DNA from: Diogma glabrata
Lineage: Eukaryota; Arthropoda; Insecta; Diptera; Cylindrotomidae
Assembly (NCBI GenBank): GCA_963693315.1
Contig: OY856188.1
Coordinates: 156,360,181-156,424,180 of the forward strand
Reading direction: 5' to 3'
DNA: 64,000 nt
Below are positions 33,059 through 44,413 of the stretch, piece after piece. A program made the translations under genes and the position numbers. A model generated the notes under the pieces. It did not search any database. It was given only the letters and a program-made list of their open reading frames with translations, and had not been told where the DNA came from. Every line of letters starts with the position of its first letter. The stretch's first letter is position 1.

Positions 33059-34384
33059 ATCTCGCCACTTGGATTTTATAAGTCAATTTACTACCGACAT
33101 CCAACATGTGCAAGGTAAAGACAACACAGTCGCGGATGCATTATCTCGTGCATCCGACAACGAAACTGCATCAGTTGAGAATCACTTCAACTACGATGCT
33201 ATCATCGCTGCACAAAATCGCTGCACGCCAGTTCATCAATGAAACTAGAGCTTTTTAAACTTCCAGGTTTTGAAATAGTCTGCGAAACATCAACGGGTAA
33301 CAATCGCCCATACATCGCAGAACCTTTACGCAAAACTGTGTTCAACACTTTACACAACTTGTCACATCCTGGTGTCAACGGTACACGTAAATTGATTACA
33401 TCTAGATATTTTTGGCCCAGTATAAATAAAGATATTAATCACTGGACAAAATCTTGTTTATCTTGCCAACGCTCTAAGGTCCAACGACACACAAAGAGTC
33501 CTACGGGACAATTCGAAATTCAACAATCTCGTTTCGAACATATCCATATAGATATCGTAGGTCCACTTCCTCCCTCTAATGGATGTTCTTATATTTTAAC
33601 TTGCGTTGATCGATTCACTCGATGGCCAGAAGCTTTTACTATGTCTGACATGTCGGCTGCTACCATAGCCACGACATTTGTCAACAATTACGTATCACGA
33701 TTCGGTGTTCCACTGCACATCACAACTGATCAGGGAACACAATTCGAGTCAAAACTTTTTTCTGAGTTAACGAAACTTTTAGGCTCTCATCGGATACGTA
33801 CAACGGCCTACCATCCACAAGCGAACGGAATGGTAGAACGTTTTCATCGACAACTAAAAGCTGCACTTATGGCCAGAGGCAACACCACTCAGTGGAGCTT
33901 CGAAATACCAATAATTCTACTAGGTATTCGAGCTACAATGAAAGAAGATCTGAAGTGCTCACCCGCAGAACTTGTCTACGGACAAACACTCAAACTGCCC
34001 GGTGAGTTCTTCGTTGAAAATCCTCTTTCACAGCTGCCAAGTCACGATACAGTCATTGATCAACTTCGAAATACGATGCACAACTTAATTCCAACAGCTA
34101 CACGACAAAGCAAACAAAACGACATATTTGTTCCAAAGTCTTTAGAAAACTGCGACTACGTTTTCATTAGGGTAGATAGAGTACGCACAGGTTTACAAAC
34201 TCCATATGAAGGTCCATACAGAATCATACGACGTCTACGAAAACATTTCGTGATCGACATCAAAGGCAAACAACAATCTGTCTCGATCGACAGGTTGAAG
34301 CCAGCGTATGGTATCTTGTGTTCAGCTGATCGTTCACCAGCTTCTCGAACACACAAAGCTGTTCATTTCGAACAGACACACTGA
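33059..34384 (+). pseudogene. Gypsy-B pol, last part: end of RNase H and integrase
   Basis: The RNase H C-terminus resumes as SRHLDFISQF and ends in VQGKDNTVADALSRA. A frameshift or small deletion near 33240 separates it from the integrase frame (33239-34384, 381 codons open). The integrase has the H2C2 zinc domain (HNLSHPGVNGTRK, then CLSCQRSK), and the DDE core HIHIDIVGPLP, TTDQGTQFES and NGMVERFHRQLK with spacing as in gypsy elements. The C-terminus contains YEGPYRIIRR, the GPY/F-type module that binds DNA near the end of gypsy integrases. The integrase domain itself looks intact. The stop is 29 bp before the 3' LTR. Confidence 0.9.
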
Positions 34385-34413
34385 ACGGGGGCTTTCATCT
34401 ACGAATGGGGTAC

Positions 34414-34878
34414 TGTAGTGATTAATATATTTAAATTTAAATAATTAATCCCTACAAACGTAAACAATCAAACGATCTTTTTCTCATGCCATCTACAATC
34501 TAAACATGTATCGATACAATACACATTACAGCGCTAAACAATTAATTAAGTGACTAATTAATTAATTCGAATATCGAACCAAAATTCTCAAAAATCGATT
34601 TTGAGTTCAATGCATTTTCTTTGTCATATTTTTGGTTGGCTGCAAGTGAAAAGAAAATAAATTAACTTTACTTTACATCCGGCTTTCCGTGAATCAACAA
34701 GTTTGATAAAAATAAGCAAAATCGAGTTTACAAAAACTAACCTCAATATTGTTAATATAATGTTAGTTAGCATAGTGAATATAATTAGTGCGATGCTTGT
34801 TAATTAGTAATTATAATAAACTGTGAAAACCATACTAAGAGTTTATCAATTATTACAACACGCTTTCAACTAGCATCA
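34414..34878 (+). repeat. Gypsy-B 3' LTR
   Basis: 465 bp, TGTAG...CATCA, uninterrupted. It is preceded by a G-rich acgaatggggtac segment, the probable polypurine priming region. GGCC follows as the target duplication. Confidence 0.95.
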
Positions 34879-35693
34879 GGCCCAAGCAGAAGATGTCGTG
34901 GTGAGCTACAAAAGTATGTGAACGGATATCCATTTGAATAAGTAGTGAAAGACATCCTGGGGCCCCTTACGCTAACAGAGCGCAAAAATAGAAATGTTCT
35001 TGTTGCACCTTCATGCACTACTTCACAAAATGGATAGAATGTATTCCTATTCCGGATCAAACAGCAGACACGGTAGCAAGAGCTTTGGTTGATAACGTCA
35101 TTAGCCAATTTGGGGCTCCTCTAGAACTTCATTCAAACCAAGGCAGAACTTTGAATCCGACGGATTTAAAGCTGCAATGAAGATATTGGGGATAAAGAAG
35201 ACAAGAACAATACTTCTACATCCACAATCCCATGGAATGGTAGAACGTGCAAACAGAACCATATTGGAATACCTAGCTTAATTCATTGACGATAATCATA
35301 AAAACTTTGATCAACCCATGATTTGTATGGCTTACCCGTCAGCAGTTCACGAGTCAACCAACCTGCAGATGCCATCAATGTTGTTGATGGGAACCGGAGG
35401 TTTATCAAGAAAAAGGAGACTACGTGAGATCACTAAAATCTAATCTTGAAATTGTACATAAGGTGACTCGCAAAAATCTACATCAGACGGCGGAGCGAAT
35501 GAAGACCCGATATGACATAACTGAAAGACCACAAGAATTCAGAACAGGTTCGTTTGTATTGCTTTACAATCCAAAGCGCACAGTTGGACGGTGTCCAGAA
35601 TTACAGTGCGACTGGGAAGGTCCATACCGTGTTATAAATGCCTTAACAGATGTTACATTTCGCATACAGAAAACTCCTAGAAGTAAATGTTAA
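34879..35693 (+). pseudogene. Gypsy-A pol, second part: integrase core and C-terminus
   Basis: The integrase continues from 9285. Recognisable blocks are YFTKWIECIPIPDQTADTVA, ISQFGAPLELHSNQG (the usual D of TDQG is replaced: it reads HSNQG), and a block around HNPMEW with several stops. The tail 35424-35693 is open: HQTAERMKTRYDI, GSFVLLYNPKR and WEGPYRVINALTDVT, the GPY/F module. It is dead through stops, frameshifts and loss of a catalytic aspartate. Confidence 0.8.
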
Positions 35694-35839
35694 GTTGTAC
35701 ACATAGACCGGCTGGCAGATAATAATGGTAACAAGTTATCAGAATGGTTAGTATTATCAGAATCTACAAGCAATCATTCTGAAGCAGAGCAGAAACTACA
35801 AAAATTATTGAAAGATGAAAATAGAGGACGAAAAAAAGA

Positions 35840-36401
35840 TGTAGATACGGAGCATGATATTTGAACAATAAGCAGACTTGATCCTGGACTACAACAAGGC
35901 TTATTCGTCAATAAAGGAAAAGTGAGCCTGCAATTTCCATTTAATGAAGATTATTATAATTAATAATTATTTTATAAGTCAATTGAAATAAAAGATTTGG
36001 TTAATTAATAAATTTTAGAAATATTCAAATATAGTATATTTTCCTACAAGAGATGAAAACATTGTTTTTTTCGTGAGAAAACAAACATTTGTTTACGAAC
36101 GAAAAACGTTTTTATCTCGCGTAGGAAATGCAATTTTTTCTATGATAGAATACATATAGTCGACATTTACTCTAAATTATAATATTAGAAATCGACAACA
36201 AATCATTCAAAATTCATATTCTATTTTTTCATGGTTACGTTGTTTAAAATACTTTGTAAAATTATATCAAAAACCATAGCAACTATAATTTGTTATTCTT
36301 TTTCACTAGTGAATTGACTTTTCGCATAGAAAAAGAGTTTTTTTACATAAAACTAATCTATTTTTCTTTCTCGGCGCTTCAAAAACTGCAAGACCGTAAC
36401 A
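35840..36401 (+). repeat. Gypsy-A 3' LTR with a small insertion
   Basis: It matches the left LTR (5230-5489) in two parts, 35840-36030 and about 36331-36401. GAGGACGAAAAAAAGA in front is a textbook polypurine tract. Between the parts lies an AT-rich insert of about 300 bp with a short inverted pair (cctacaagagatgaaaac / gtttttatctcgcgtagg), perhaps a small MITE. It is absent from the left LTR. Confidence 0.75.
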
Positions 36402-37213
36402 GCATTATAAAAATTTCTTATGTATCTGACAGTTTTGTCATCTGGTGGTGTACACGTATTTCTTTTTGAATAGCATATGACATAATTTCCCGTATGACTC
36501 GTGTGTGGTGTGGTTAGACACTCCCAAACAAATAAACATACTTTCGTATTGTATCCCAGGGAGAAGCAAATACAGAAAATATTTGCGAAAAACAATATTA
36601 GCCGGATTATTGGTATAATTAAAAGCAGGGTTGGAAATATACACATATAAAACGTTTTATATGTTACACGTATAAAACATATAAAACGTTTATAACGTAT
36701 ATAAACTATAAAATGTTTTTGTTTTTGAAATTCACCCATAAAAATTAAAAATACTTCTTACTTCAAATAATAATTATATTTTTAATTTTTATACTTGGTA
36801 AAAATATAATTAGGTATAAATTATTTATATATTTTATGATTTAAAAATAAAAACTATGTGTTTGGAATTTTCTTTTCTTATTCTTTCGAGTAGGTCCTTT
36901 GATACTTTTTGATTAAAATAATAAAAATAAACAATTAACGAAGGTGATAAATTATAAATTATCAACATAATATATCAACATAATATGTATACATTCAATT
37001 CAATTAATTAAACTAAAATATTAAATTATGAACTAAAAAAAGAAGGCTGTCTTGAGGACTGCTGACAGAAGTGAAAACTTAAAACTGTGGAATAGCTGTG
37101 TTTTTTGTATCTTCCAATTATTGTAGCATTGCAAATTAAAATTTCAGGATGTTTGAATTAAAATCATTAAAATTATTCTGGGTTTCACATCTATCGACAT
37201 TCCAAGCAACTAT
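36402..37213. other. Unassigned DNA between Gypsy-A and the next transposon
   Basis: A fragment near 36475-36510 (tatgacataatttcccgt) resembles the satellite unit at 3985-4860. Around 36640-36710 an AT-rich run repeats ataaaacgtttata-like phrases. No gene is supported. Confidence 0.4.
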
Positions 37214-37739
37214 TATATGAGCAATTTCACGCAAGTTCAGCAAATTTTTGGGAAATTTTGACTTGACCCCTTTTAATTTTGATTATTTTTTGTTTATGGA
37301 TAGTCTTTCATAAATAAAAATACGAGTTCTCTTAGAATTTTTTTTTTCGACCAGGGGTCTTCACAGGGTGCCCCTCAATTTTTTGTTATTTTGTGATGTG
37401 AGTGCATTTTGACGAGCGATTGTAGAAAAACTACTCAATCGATTTTCATAAATGATATGTCGTTGAATAGGTATTAGAACAAAGTTTTTAAAAATGTACA
37501 CTGTTAATTTTTTGAAATAATTTTTAACGGTGTAACATAAGAAAAAAACGGTGTAATTAAAAAAAAAGATGGCATAGCCTTTTTTTTTTTTTTAACTAAA
37601 TTGAAGCTTTTTTTATATCTAACCACTTGTGAAAGTTTGGGACTTGCGTTATTTTTTTGTTTTAAAGATAAAATTCGTTGTGCATATGACTGTCGGGAAT
37701 CAGCTTGTTTTGTTCTGAAGGAAAATTATAAAAATGGCG
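37214..37739 (+). repeat. Left terminal inverted repeat
   Basis: It pairs with 46286-46799 at high identity apart from small indels, for example ggggtcttcacagggtgcccc against its complement. The inner border is ttataaaaatggcg. Part of it (about 37282-37345) is repeated in degraded form at about 37793-37855. Confidence 0.88.
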
Positions 37740-37959
37740 ATCTTTAGATTCAGATTTTTTTTTATGTTAAATATAAATTAATTTGGTTTATTTTAAGTTT
37801 ATAGATAGCCTTTGATAAATGAAAAATACGACTTCAAGTAGAATTTTTTTTTAAATATAATAATATAAATTATTATATTTTTAAATAGAATAATATAATT
37901 ATAATAACAGTGTAATTATAATAACAAACAACAGTAATGCTACGCGTGATTTGGTTGAA

Positions 37960-39263
37960 AAAAGTAAAACTCTACATAAAAATAATTTTCAGCATTCATC
38001 TGCGACGGATAAAAGAGGTGTATCCACAATAGATATAAATGTTGTGGAGCAGTTCTATAAAAGTGATGAAATCAGTAGATTATAGCCAGGCAATCGAGAT
38101 GCAATATCTTTTAAAAAAGGAGATGAGCGCATAAAAACACAAAAGCGCTTATTGCTATGTACATTAAATGAAGCTTATGTGGAGTTTAAAAATAAGTTTT
38201 CTGATGTGAAAATAGGATTTACTAAATTCTCGTCCCTTCGACCACAAGAATGTATAAAATTATCCCAAGGAGTTCATAATGTGTGCGTGTGTACCATACA
38301 TCAAAATATAAAACTAATGATTCAACACTCTAAGATGTCTTGGATTACTGATGCTGCTTTCCAGAATTATAAAACATTAATTGACTTTGTTTCATGTGGT
38401 GAATTAACAGAAGATTGTCATACTTTGAAGTGCAATGAATGTTCAAAAAAACTTCAACAACTGGAAGAAAAATTACTAAATGATTTTGACGTTAAAGGAA
38501 TCCTTCAAGTCAAATATCAACAATGGAATACCACTGATCGATGCAATTTGGATACTTTAATAGAAACTGTAGGTGAATTTATGAAAAAATTTATTTACCG
38601 TTTACAAATTTTGATACCACACAACTTTATAGCAAAACAGCAATCTACATTCATTGAGGAAAAAAAATTAGAAGCAGGAAGTGCTTCGTTCAAGGGGATT
38701 TTTCTGAAAACTACGGCTTCATAATTCAGGATGCGGTTCAAGGCTATTATTATAATAATTCACAAGCTACTATTCATCCATTTGTCATTTATTTTAAAAG
38801 TGCCGCAAGTGAATATATACAGCACCGAAGTTTTATACTCATTTCGGATATAAACGATCACAACAGTGCTACAGTCCATCTTTTCATTACAAAACTTATT
38901 AAATTCATCAAAACGCATATAAATTCTAATATTACGAAAATAATTTATAACACTGACAGTGCACCTTCTCAATACATAAATAAACATAACCTAATTAACT
39001 TGTGCCACCACAAAAAAGACTTTAAGGTTCATGCAGAATGGCATTTTCATGCTACCAGCCATAGAAAGGGACCTTGTGATAGAATTGGTGGTACACTGAA
39101 GCGTGCTGCACACCATTATAGTATAGGAAGCAAAGATATTATTGATACATCAAAAAAACTTTTCGAAAGGGCTTTAAAATGGGAATCTACCATGAACTTT
39201 GGATACGCCGATAAAAATGAATATCAATTAAAAAAAAAAATACAAAACCGTTTAATAATTTAA
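37960..39263 (+). pseudogene. DDE-like transposase, frameshifted
   Basis: The transposase would cut and rejoin the element ends. An upstream in-frame stop (TAG near 38083) precedes the open block 38152-38724: LNEAYVEFKNKFSDVKIGF, VHNVCVCTIHQNIKLM, DRCNLDTLIETVGEFMKKF and HNFIAKQQSTFIEEK. A one-base shift near 38700 changes frame, after which similarity continues: ENYGFIIQDAVQG, SQATIHPFVIYF, INLCHHKKDFKVHAEWHFHA and HRKGPCDRIGGTLKRAAHH, to the stop at 39263. Acidic residues at GFIIQD, ISDINDH and NTDSAPSQ are candidates for the catalytic triad by family analogy. At least one stop and one frameshift make it inactive. Confidence 0.75.
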
Positions 39264-39633
39264 TGTTAAAATACAATCTTTTACTTTCTGACCATAATAA
39301 CATAATACGAACATAATACTTCTCCAGTCAAAAGTTTCTAAATAGATTTTGTTATTTATACGGTTTTTTTGTTTGCAGTCGAGACTGTCAAATTATTTTT
39401 TATAAGAGTGACAAGTGATTACTAAAAGTGACAAATAAACATTTCATTTTTTTATGCCATCTAATACAAAGAAAATAATTGCAGAACTGTTTTCCTATTC
39501 AAAAGAAACTTCTGTTTGTAAAATAAGTAAATCATTTTTAACAATTGTATATATTTTATTTATTGTACTACATATATAATTTTTATAATGTTTTAAAAAT
39601 TTCATCTTATATTAAAATATTTGATATTTAACA

Positions 39634-40253
39634 TGTTGAGGTTCACCCTATATAAATATTTAATATTTTTCTTTTAAATTTAAAATAATCGTTGGTTATC
39701 CTTTTTTTAGTTTACTTTTATTATATGTCATAAACATTTTAAAATCTTTATTAACGTAAAATCCACTTTTTCTCAAAATAAATTTAACATCTGGCATGCA
39801 GATTTTCATTTTTTATAATTTCGGAAATTCCCAAATATTAATAATAAAACTTTCAATAATTTCTTCCCTTTCCTTATTTTGTTTAACTTTATATTCATAT
39901 TTGTTTCAACTCCCTCCATAATTGATAACCAATGAAAATAATTTTAATCTTAGTTTTTTAATTTGGACCACCTTCAATAAAGAAATTAAAAAAAATCAAC
40001 ATTTACATTTTTAGAATTAAAATTGTTTTTTTTAGCAGTCTCATCTAAGATACCTATCAATATATATATATACATGTTAAACATAAATAAAAATAAATAA
40101 AATCATATAATTTAATTTAAAATAAAAAAAAATAAAGTGTTTTATATAACAGTACGAACAATAATTATTCCTTTTGATTAAGTTGAAAGGAATAAGAGCT
40201 TAAAACAATTAACAAATATAGCTGTTTTATATAATTAAGCTCCATCAACAACA
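39634..40253 (+). repeat. BEL-2 5' LTR
   Basis: It starts TGTTGAGGTTCACC and ends ATCAACAACA. TATAAATATT at about 39650 is close to the start and could be a TATA-like element, but this was not tested. Confidence 0.95.
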
Positions 40254-40736
40254 TTGGTCCTTCGAGCTGGATTCAACAATACGGATTTGAGACTATCGTA
40301 TTAACTTGCAACGTAACGCAACGTTAATCATAATATAAAAAATAATAGTTCAATATAAAAAAAATAATATAAAACAAAGTGTGTGATAAAATGTACAATT
40401 TGCAGTGAAATATAAAATCAATCTAAAATTATAATTACACATGTATACGTATATATTAAAAGCCTGCAACGCAACGCAGCAAAGTGTTTTAAAAACATTA
40501 TTGTGAATAAAAGAAAAATCTGCAACGAAACGCAGTTTTTCAAAGAAGTGACAAACAATTACATTCAACATTACATTACGTTTAATTGGAGGAACCAACC
40601 ACATATAGTTGACGAAAAAACTACATATTTTACAAGAAAACATCAAAGGTGGTAAGTCTCTCTATTTTATTTGTTAAAAAATTGCCGTTTTTTATACCTT
40701 TATTTTAATTTCTACTCGTGTTAAAATCGTGTTAAA
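40254..40736 (+). other. BEL-2 leader
   Basis: It begins TTGGTCCTTCGAGCTGG, shared with the BEL-1 and BEL-N leaders. Three short related phrases, gcaacgtaacgcaacg, gcaacgcaacgcag and gcaacgaaacgcag, recur at about 40308, 40465 and 40521. No coding before the gag ATG at 40737. Confidence 0.7.
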
Positions 40737-43181
40737 ATGTCTGACATTTCATTAATCGAACGTTCTAGTGAAGATGTCAAAAGTATTTCCCATTTCGTTA
40801 AACAACGTGGTGTTTTAAAAGGTAAACTCACGCGGTTTAAAAAGTTTGTTGATGACATATCCAAATGTGACGACATTCTTCAAGTAAAAAAAAGGACAGA
40901 TTCAATTTATAAAGAATTCGAGAAATATGAACGTGTTCAAGACGAATTAGATTTGTTATGTAAGGAAAATGAATTGGACGGACAGATAACAGAACGTACT
41001 ATATTTTCAGACGCCTTCTATGAGTACACATCGAAGGCTGAAACTTTCTTAAACAACCATAAACCCGATAGTACAAATACAATATCGATTCCAGTCGGCG
41101 TTGAAGACGAAAATTTAACGCCACCTTTAATCTCAAATACAGTAGATCCAACTTCAAGTTCTAATATTCATTCTTCAAACGAACTTTCAATTTCGCATGT
41201 AAAAATGCCAACTATGCAGTTACCCAAATTTAATAACACTTGTGAAAACTGGCCAAGTTTCGCCGATTCATTCAAAGCATCAATTCATAATAATTCAAGA
41301 TTACGAGACTCTGAAAAACTGATGTATTTAAAATCTTGCTTAACCGGAAAGGCACTTTTTAAAATAGAATCTATTGAAACAACAGATCGTCATTATAATT
41401 TAGCTTGGTCTATTTTGGAAAAAAGTTTTGACAATCCCGTTGCCGCTGCTAACAAACGAATAAAAGCAATCTTTGAAATACCTCATTGTACAAAAGCAAC
41501 GGAAAAATCGATTGGTGAAATTATTGATGTTGCGACTAAACATTATTGTGCCTTGGAAGCCTTAAATAAACCTTTTCTAGAAGCATTTCCAGTTTACGCT
41601 ATAACATCAAAATTAGATGAAGAAACCCGTCGTAAATGGAAAGAACTTAATCAAAAAATTGAATTTCCATCCATGCATGAGTTGTTACAGTTTTTACATG
41701 AAAGACAACGCGTTTTAGAAGAAGATAGTGAAAAAAAACCAAATCATGCAGGTCCCTCTCTTGCTAAACGCAAAATTCCAAATTTTAAAAATTCTCATAC
41801 TACCTTAACTTCAACTGAAAACTCTACAAAGCTCCCAATAGCATGTAATCTGTGTAAAGGTCCTCATTATACATCAGCTTGTGATACATTCGAAAATAAA
41901 ACCTCAAGTGAGCGTTTTGATTTAATAAAAAACGCCAGGCTTTGTATTAATTGTTTTCGTTCAAATCATACGGTTTCTACATGTCAATCTCTATCGAGAT
42001 GTAAAACCTGCCATAAAAGGCATCATACACTTCTTCATCACGAACCTGAAAATACCGTTGTGTCAAATTTCGCTAAATTATATGCTAACGTACCATCACA
42101 AGTTCTACTTTCCACAGCAATTATAAATATACTTGACAAAGACAACAATTCTCACGAATGTCGAATACTGCTAGATTCTGGTTCTCAATCAAATTTTATA
42201 ACTGAGCGCTTTGCTTCTATTCTAAAACTTCCTCAAACACAAATTAATGTACCTGTAATCGGCATTCATCAAATTCAAACCAATATCTCTAAATCTATAG
42301 TGGCTAAAATTATTTCAAGAAGCACACGATATACTAAAGAGCTTAATTTTCTCATTATTCCAAAAATTACTGGTCGATTGCCATCTATTCAGCTATGCAA
42401 AAATCAGTTAACCATTCCAACCAATATAACCCTTGCTGATCCAGAATTTGATAAACCACGCGATATCGATGCTCTACTGGGCGCTGAGATATTTTATAAT
42501 TTACTTTCCATCGGTCAAATTGCAATAGCTAAACCTTCCGCGGTTTTGCAAAAAACTCAACTTGGTTGGATAATATCTGGTAGGATTCTAAACGAAGATC
42601 CTCAAGAACCAGTTATGTGTAACATTTCATTAGACATTTTAAATACAAATATTACTAGGTTTTGGGAGATTGAAGAAGGCCCTAACAAAAAACTTTTATC
42701 GGTTGAAGATCAAGAGTGTGAATCTCATTTTGCACAACATACTAAACGTGATGAAATAACTGGTAAATTCATAGTAAAACTGCCTTTTAGTACTAACAAA
42801 CCAAACCTTGGAAATTCATATAATCCGGCATTGAGACGATTTTTATCTTTAGAGCGTTCCTTTGTTGATAAGCCCAAACAGTGGAAGCAATACGTTGATT
42901 TTATGCGAGAATACGAAAAGTTAAACCACATGTCACTTTGCGAAAATCATAACACAAACGAAGGTTACTATTTTCCTCATCACGCCGTATTCAAAGCTTC
43001 CAGTTTAACAACAAAAATACGTGTGGTTTTTGACGCATCTGCCAAGACAACCACTGGCATTTCACTAAATGACGTTTTGTTAGTTGGGCCCAAGGTTCAG
43101 GATGACTTATTTTTTCTAACCTTACGATTTCGAGTACACGTCTATGTTTTGACGCTGAAAAAATGTATAGACAAATTATAG
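40737..43181 (+). CDS. BEL-2 Gag-protease-RT (N-terminal part) polyprotein
   Basis: 814 codons open from ATG 40737. Order: charged N-terminus (residues 1-120); DUF1759-type capsid (MPTMQLPKFNNTCENWPSF and following, about 160-330); zinc knuckles CNLCKGPHYTSAC, CINCFRSNHTVSTC and CKTCHKRHH (about 365-435); aspartic protease with LLDSGSQSNFI (about 480) and DALLGAEIF; and the start of RT (HHAVFKASSLTTKIRVVFDA, about 750). RNA binding is by the knuckles and cleavage of the polyprotein by the protease. The frame ends at an aberrant stop after FRVHVYVLTLKKC. RT sequence continues in another frame at 43163, indicating a one-base shift near 43150. Confidence 0.9.
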   Translation: MSDISLIERSSEDVKSISHFVKQRGVLKGKLTRFKKFVDDISKCDDILQVKKRTDSIYKEFEKYERVQDELDLLCKENELDGQITERTIFSDAFYEYTSKAETFLNNHKPDSTNTISIPVGVEDENLTPPLISNTVDPTSSSNIHSSNELSISHVKMPTMQLPKFNNTCENWPSFADSFKASIHNNSRLRDSEKLMYLKSCLTGKALFKIESIETTDRHYNLAWSILEKSFDNPVAAANKRIKAIFEIPHCTKATEKSIGEIIDVATKHYCALEALNKPFLEAFPVYAITSKLDEETRRKWKELNQKIEFPSMHELLQFLHERQRVLEEDSEKKPNHAGPSLAKRKIPNFKNSHTTLTSTENSTKLPIACNLCKGPHYTSACDTFENKTSSERFDLIKNARLCINCFRSNHTVSTCQSLSRCKTCHKRHHTLLHHEPENTVVSNFAKLYANVPSQVLLSTAIINILDKDNNSHECRILLDSGSQSNFITERFASILKLPQTQINVPVIGIHQIQTNISKSIVAKIISRSTRYTKELNFLIIPKITGRLPSIQLCKNQLTIPTNITLADPEFDKPRDIDALLGAEIFYNLLSIGQIAIAKPSAVLQKTQLGWIISGRILNEDPQEPVMCNISLDILNTNITRFWEIEEGPNKKLLSVEDQECESHFAQHTKRDEITGKFIVKLPFSTNKPNLGNSYNPALRRFLSLERSFVDKPKQWKQYVDFMREYEKLNHMSLCENHNTNEGYYFPHHAVFKASSLTTKIRVVFDASAKTTTGISLNDVLLVGPKVQDDLFFLTLRFRVHVYVLTLKKCIDKL

Positions 43182-44413
43182 TTCATCCAGAACATAGAAT
43201 ATACCAAAAAATATTATGGAGATACTCTAGCGAAACGCCAGTTCAAGTTTTTCAATTAAATACCGTTACATATGGCCAAGCCCCTTCTTCTTATTTATCT
43301 GCGAAAATTCTACATAAACTAGCCGACGATGAAAGGGTTAACTATCCAGTTGCTGCTCGTATCCTCTACCAAGATTTTTACGTAGACGATTTACTAACAG
43401 GTGCTGAAACTTTTGATGAAGCCTTGTTGATTAGAAATGAATTAATTGCTGTGACGAAGACTGCTGGTATAAATTTACGTCAATGGTCTTCTAACGAGCC
43501 AAAACTTACTAACGATCTTGTTGATAAATCTGATGACAAATATATTAAACTAGATCTTGATGAAAATATAAAAACATTAGGCATTCAATGGAATCCTGAA
43601 CAAGATTTAATTTGTTATACAGTTAATTTAGACTGTAATACTACTAAGATCACTAAACGAATAATCCTTTCAGAAATTGCCCGCTTATTTGACCCTTTGG
43701 GTCTAGTTGGCCCCACTATCGTTAAAGCAAAAATACTAATGCAAACTTTATGGCAGCTTAAACTTGAATGGGACGAATCCATTCCCGCTGACCTTTATAC
43801 TTTCTGGATGCAATATCGATCTGAATTACCATTGTTAGAGAAAATGTCAATACCACGGAGAACAATATTGAGCGAACGAACAACCTTACAACTTCATGGA
43901 TTTTCTGATGCAAGTGAACGCGCATATGGTGCATGTCTATATATTCGTTCCGAAGACAACTATGGTCATTGTACATCTGTTATTTTAAACTCCAAATCTC
44001 GTGTAGCGCCATTAAAATCTCGTTCTATACCGCGACTAGAACTTTGTGCTGCTCATCTTCTTTCAAATCTCGTTGAAGTCACATTACAAGCATTAAAAAA
44101 TATAAAATTTGATGACATATATCTTTGGAGCGACTCTACTATTGTTTTACATTGGATAAAAACACCATCCAATTCACTTAAAACATTTGTTAGAAATCGT
44201 ATTTCTGAAATACAAAACGTTAAATATAACGCTACGTGGGGACATGTATCAACAAAACATAATCCAGCTGATATGATTTCTCGTGGACTTCTTCCTTCTG
44301 AACTTTATTTAAACCAATTTTGGATAAACGGTCCCAATTGGCTTATAGAACGTCAAACACAGTGGCGCTCAAGCTACCCTTTGTGCAATACTTTCATCTT
44401 TTTGGATCATTAA
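43163..44413 (+). pseudogene. BEL-2 RT palm and RNase H
   Basis: It continues the previous frame after the shift. RT: MYRQIIVHPEHRIYQKILWR, FQLNTVTYGQAPSSYLSAK and the catalytic FYVDDLLTGA (YVDD). Thumb: ARLFDPLGLVGPTIVKAKIL. RNase H: LHGFSDASERAYGACLY, SIPRLELCAAHLL, YLWSDSTIVLHWI and HVSTKHNPADMISRG, so the D-E-D-D acidic residues are seen. After QTQWRSSYPL the frame ends at 44411-44413, and most of the sequence normally linking to the integrase zinc domain is missing. Confidence 0.88.

Larger units (their letters stand above)
9286..34878 (+). mobile_element. Gypsy-B: younger Ty3/gypsy retrotransposon with three insertions inside it
   Basis: LTRs begin TGTAGTGATT and end AGCATCA. The element is flanked by GGCC at 9282-9285 and 34879-34882, a 4-bp target duplication. 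Its own sequence is 9286-9365, 15686-19677, 25576-26313 and 33059-34878. It codes for gag, a protease in the -1 frame, RT (YIDD), RNase H and integrase, which is gypsy order. The two LTRs differ at three sites that I see in 465 bp (15879/34687, 15929/34737, 16055/34863), so it is fairly young. It is inactivated by two TGA codons, a frameshift near 33240 and the three insertions. Confidence 0.93.
5230..36401 (+). mobile_element. Gypsy-A: old, decayed Ty3/gypsy retrotransposon interrupted by Gypsy-B
   Basis: The element's own sequence occupies 5230-9285 and 34879-36401. Everything between is later insertion. Order is LTR, gag, protease, RT, RNase H, integrase, LTR, which is Ty3/gypsy order. The integrase reads CAAREG up to 9285 and continues PKQK from 34879 once Gypsy-B and one GGCC copy are removed. 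Coding is full of stops and frameshifts and the RT active site is changed, so it is dead. It is the oldest layer of the nested stack. The CAAREGPKQK stretch suggests an Osvaldo-like gypsy lineage, but only tentatively. Confidence 0.85.
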
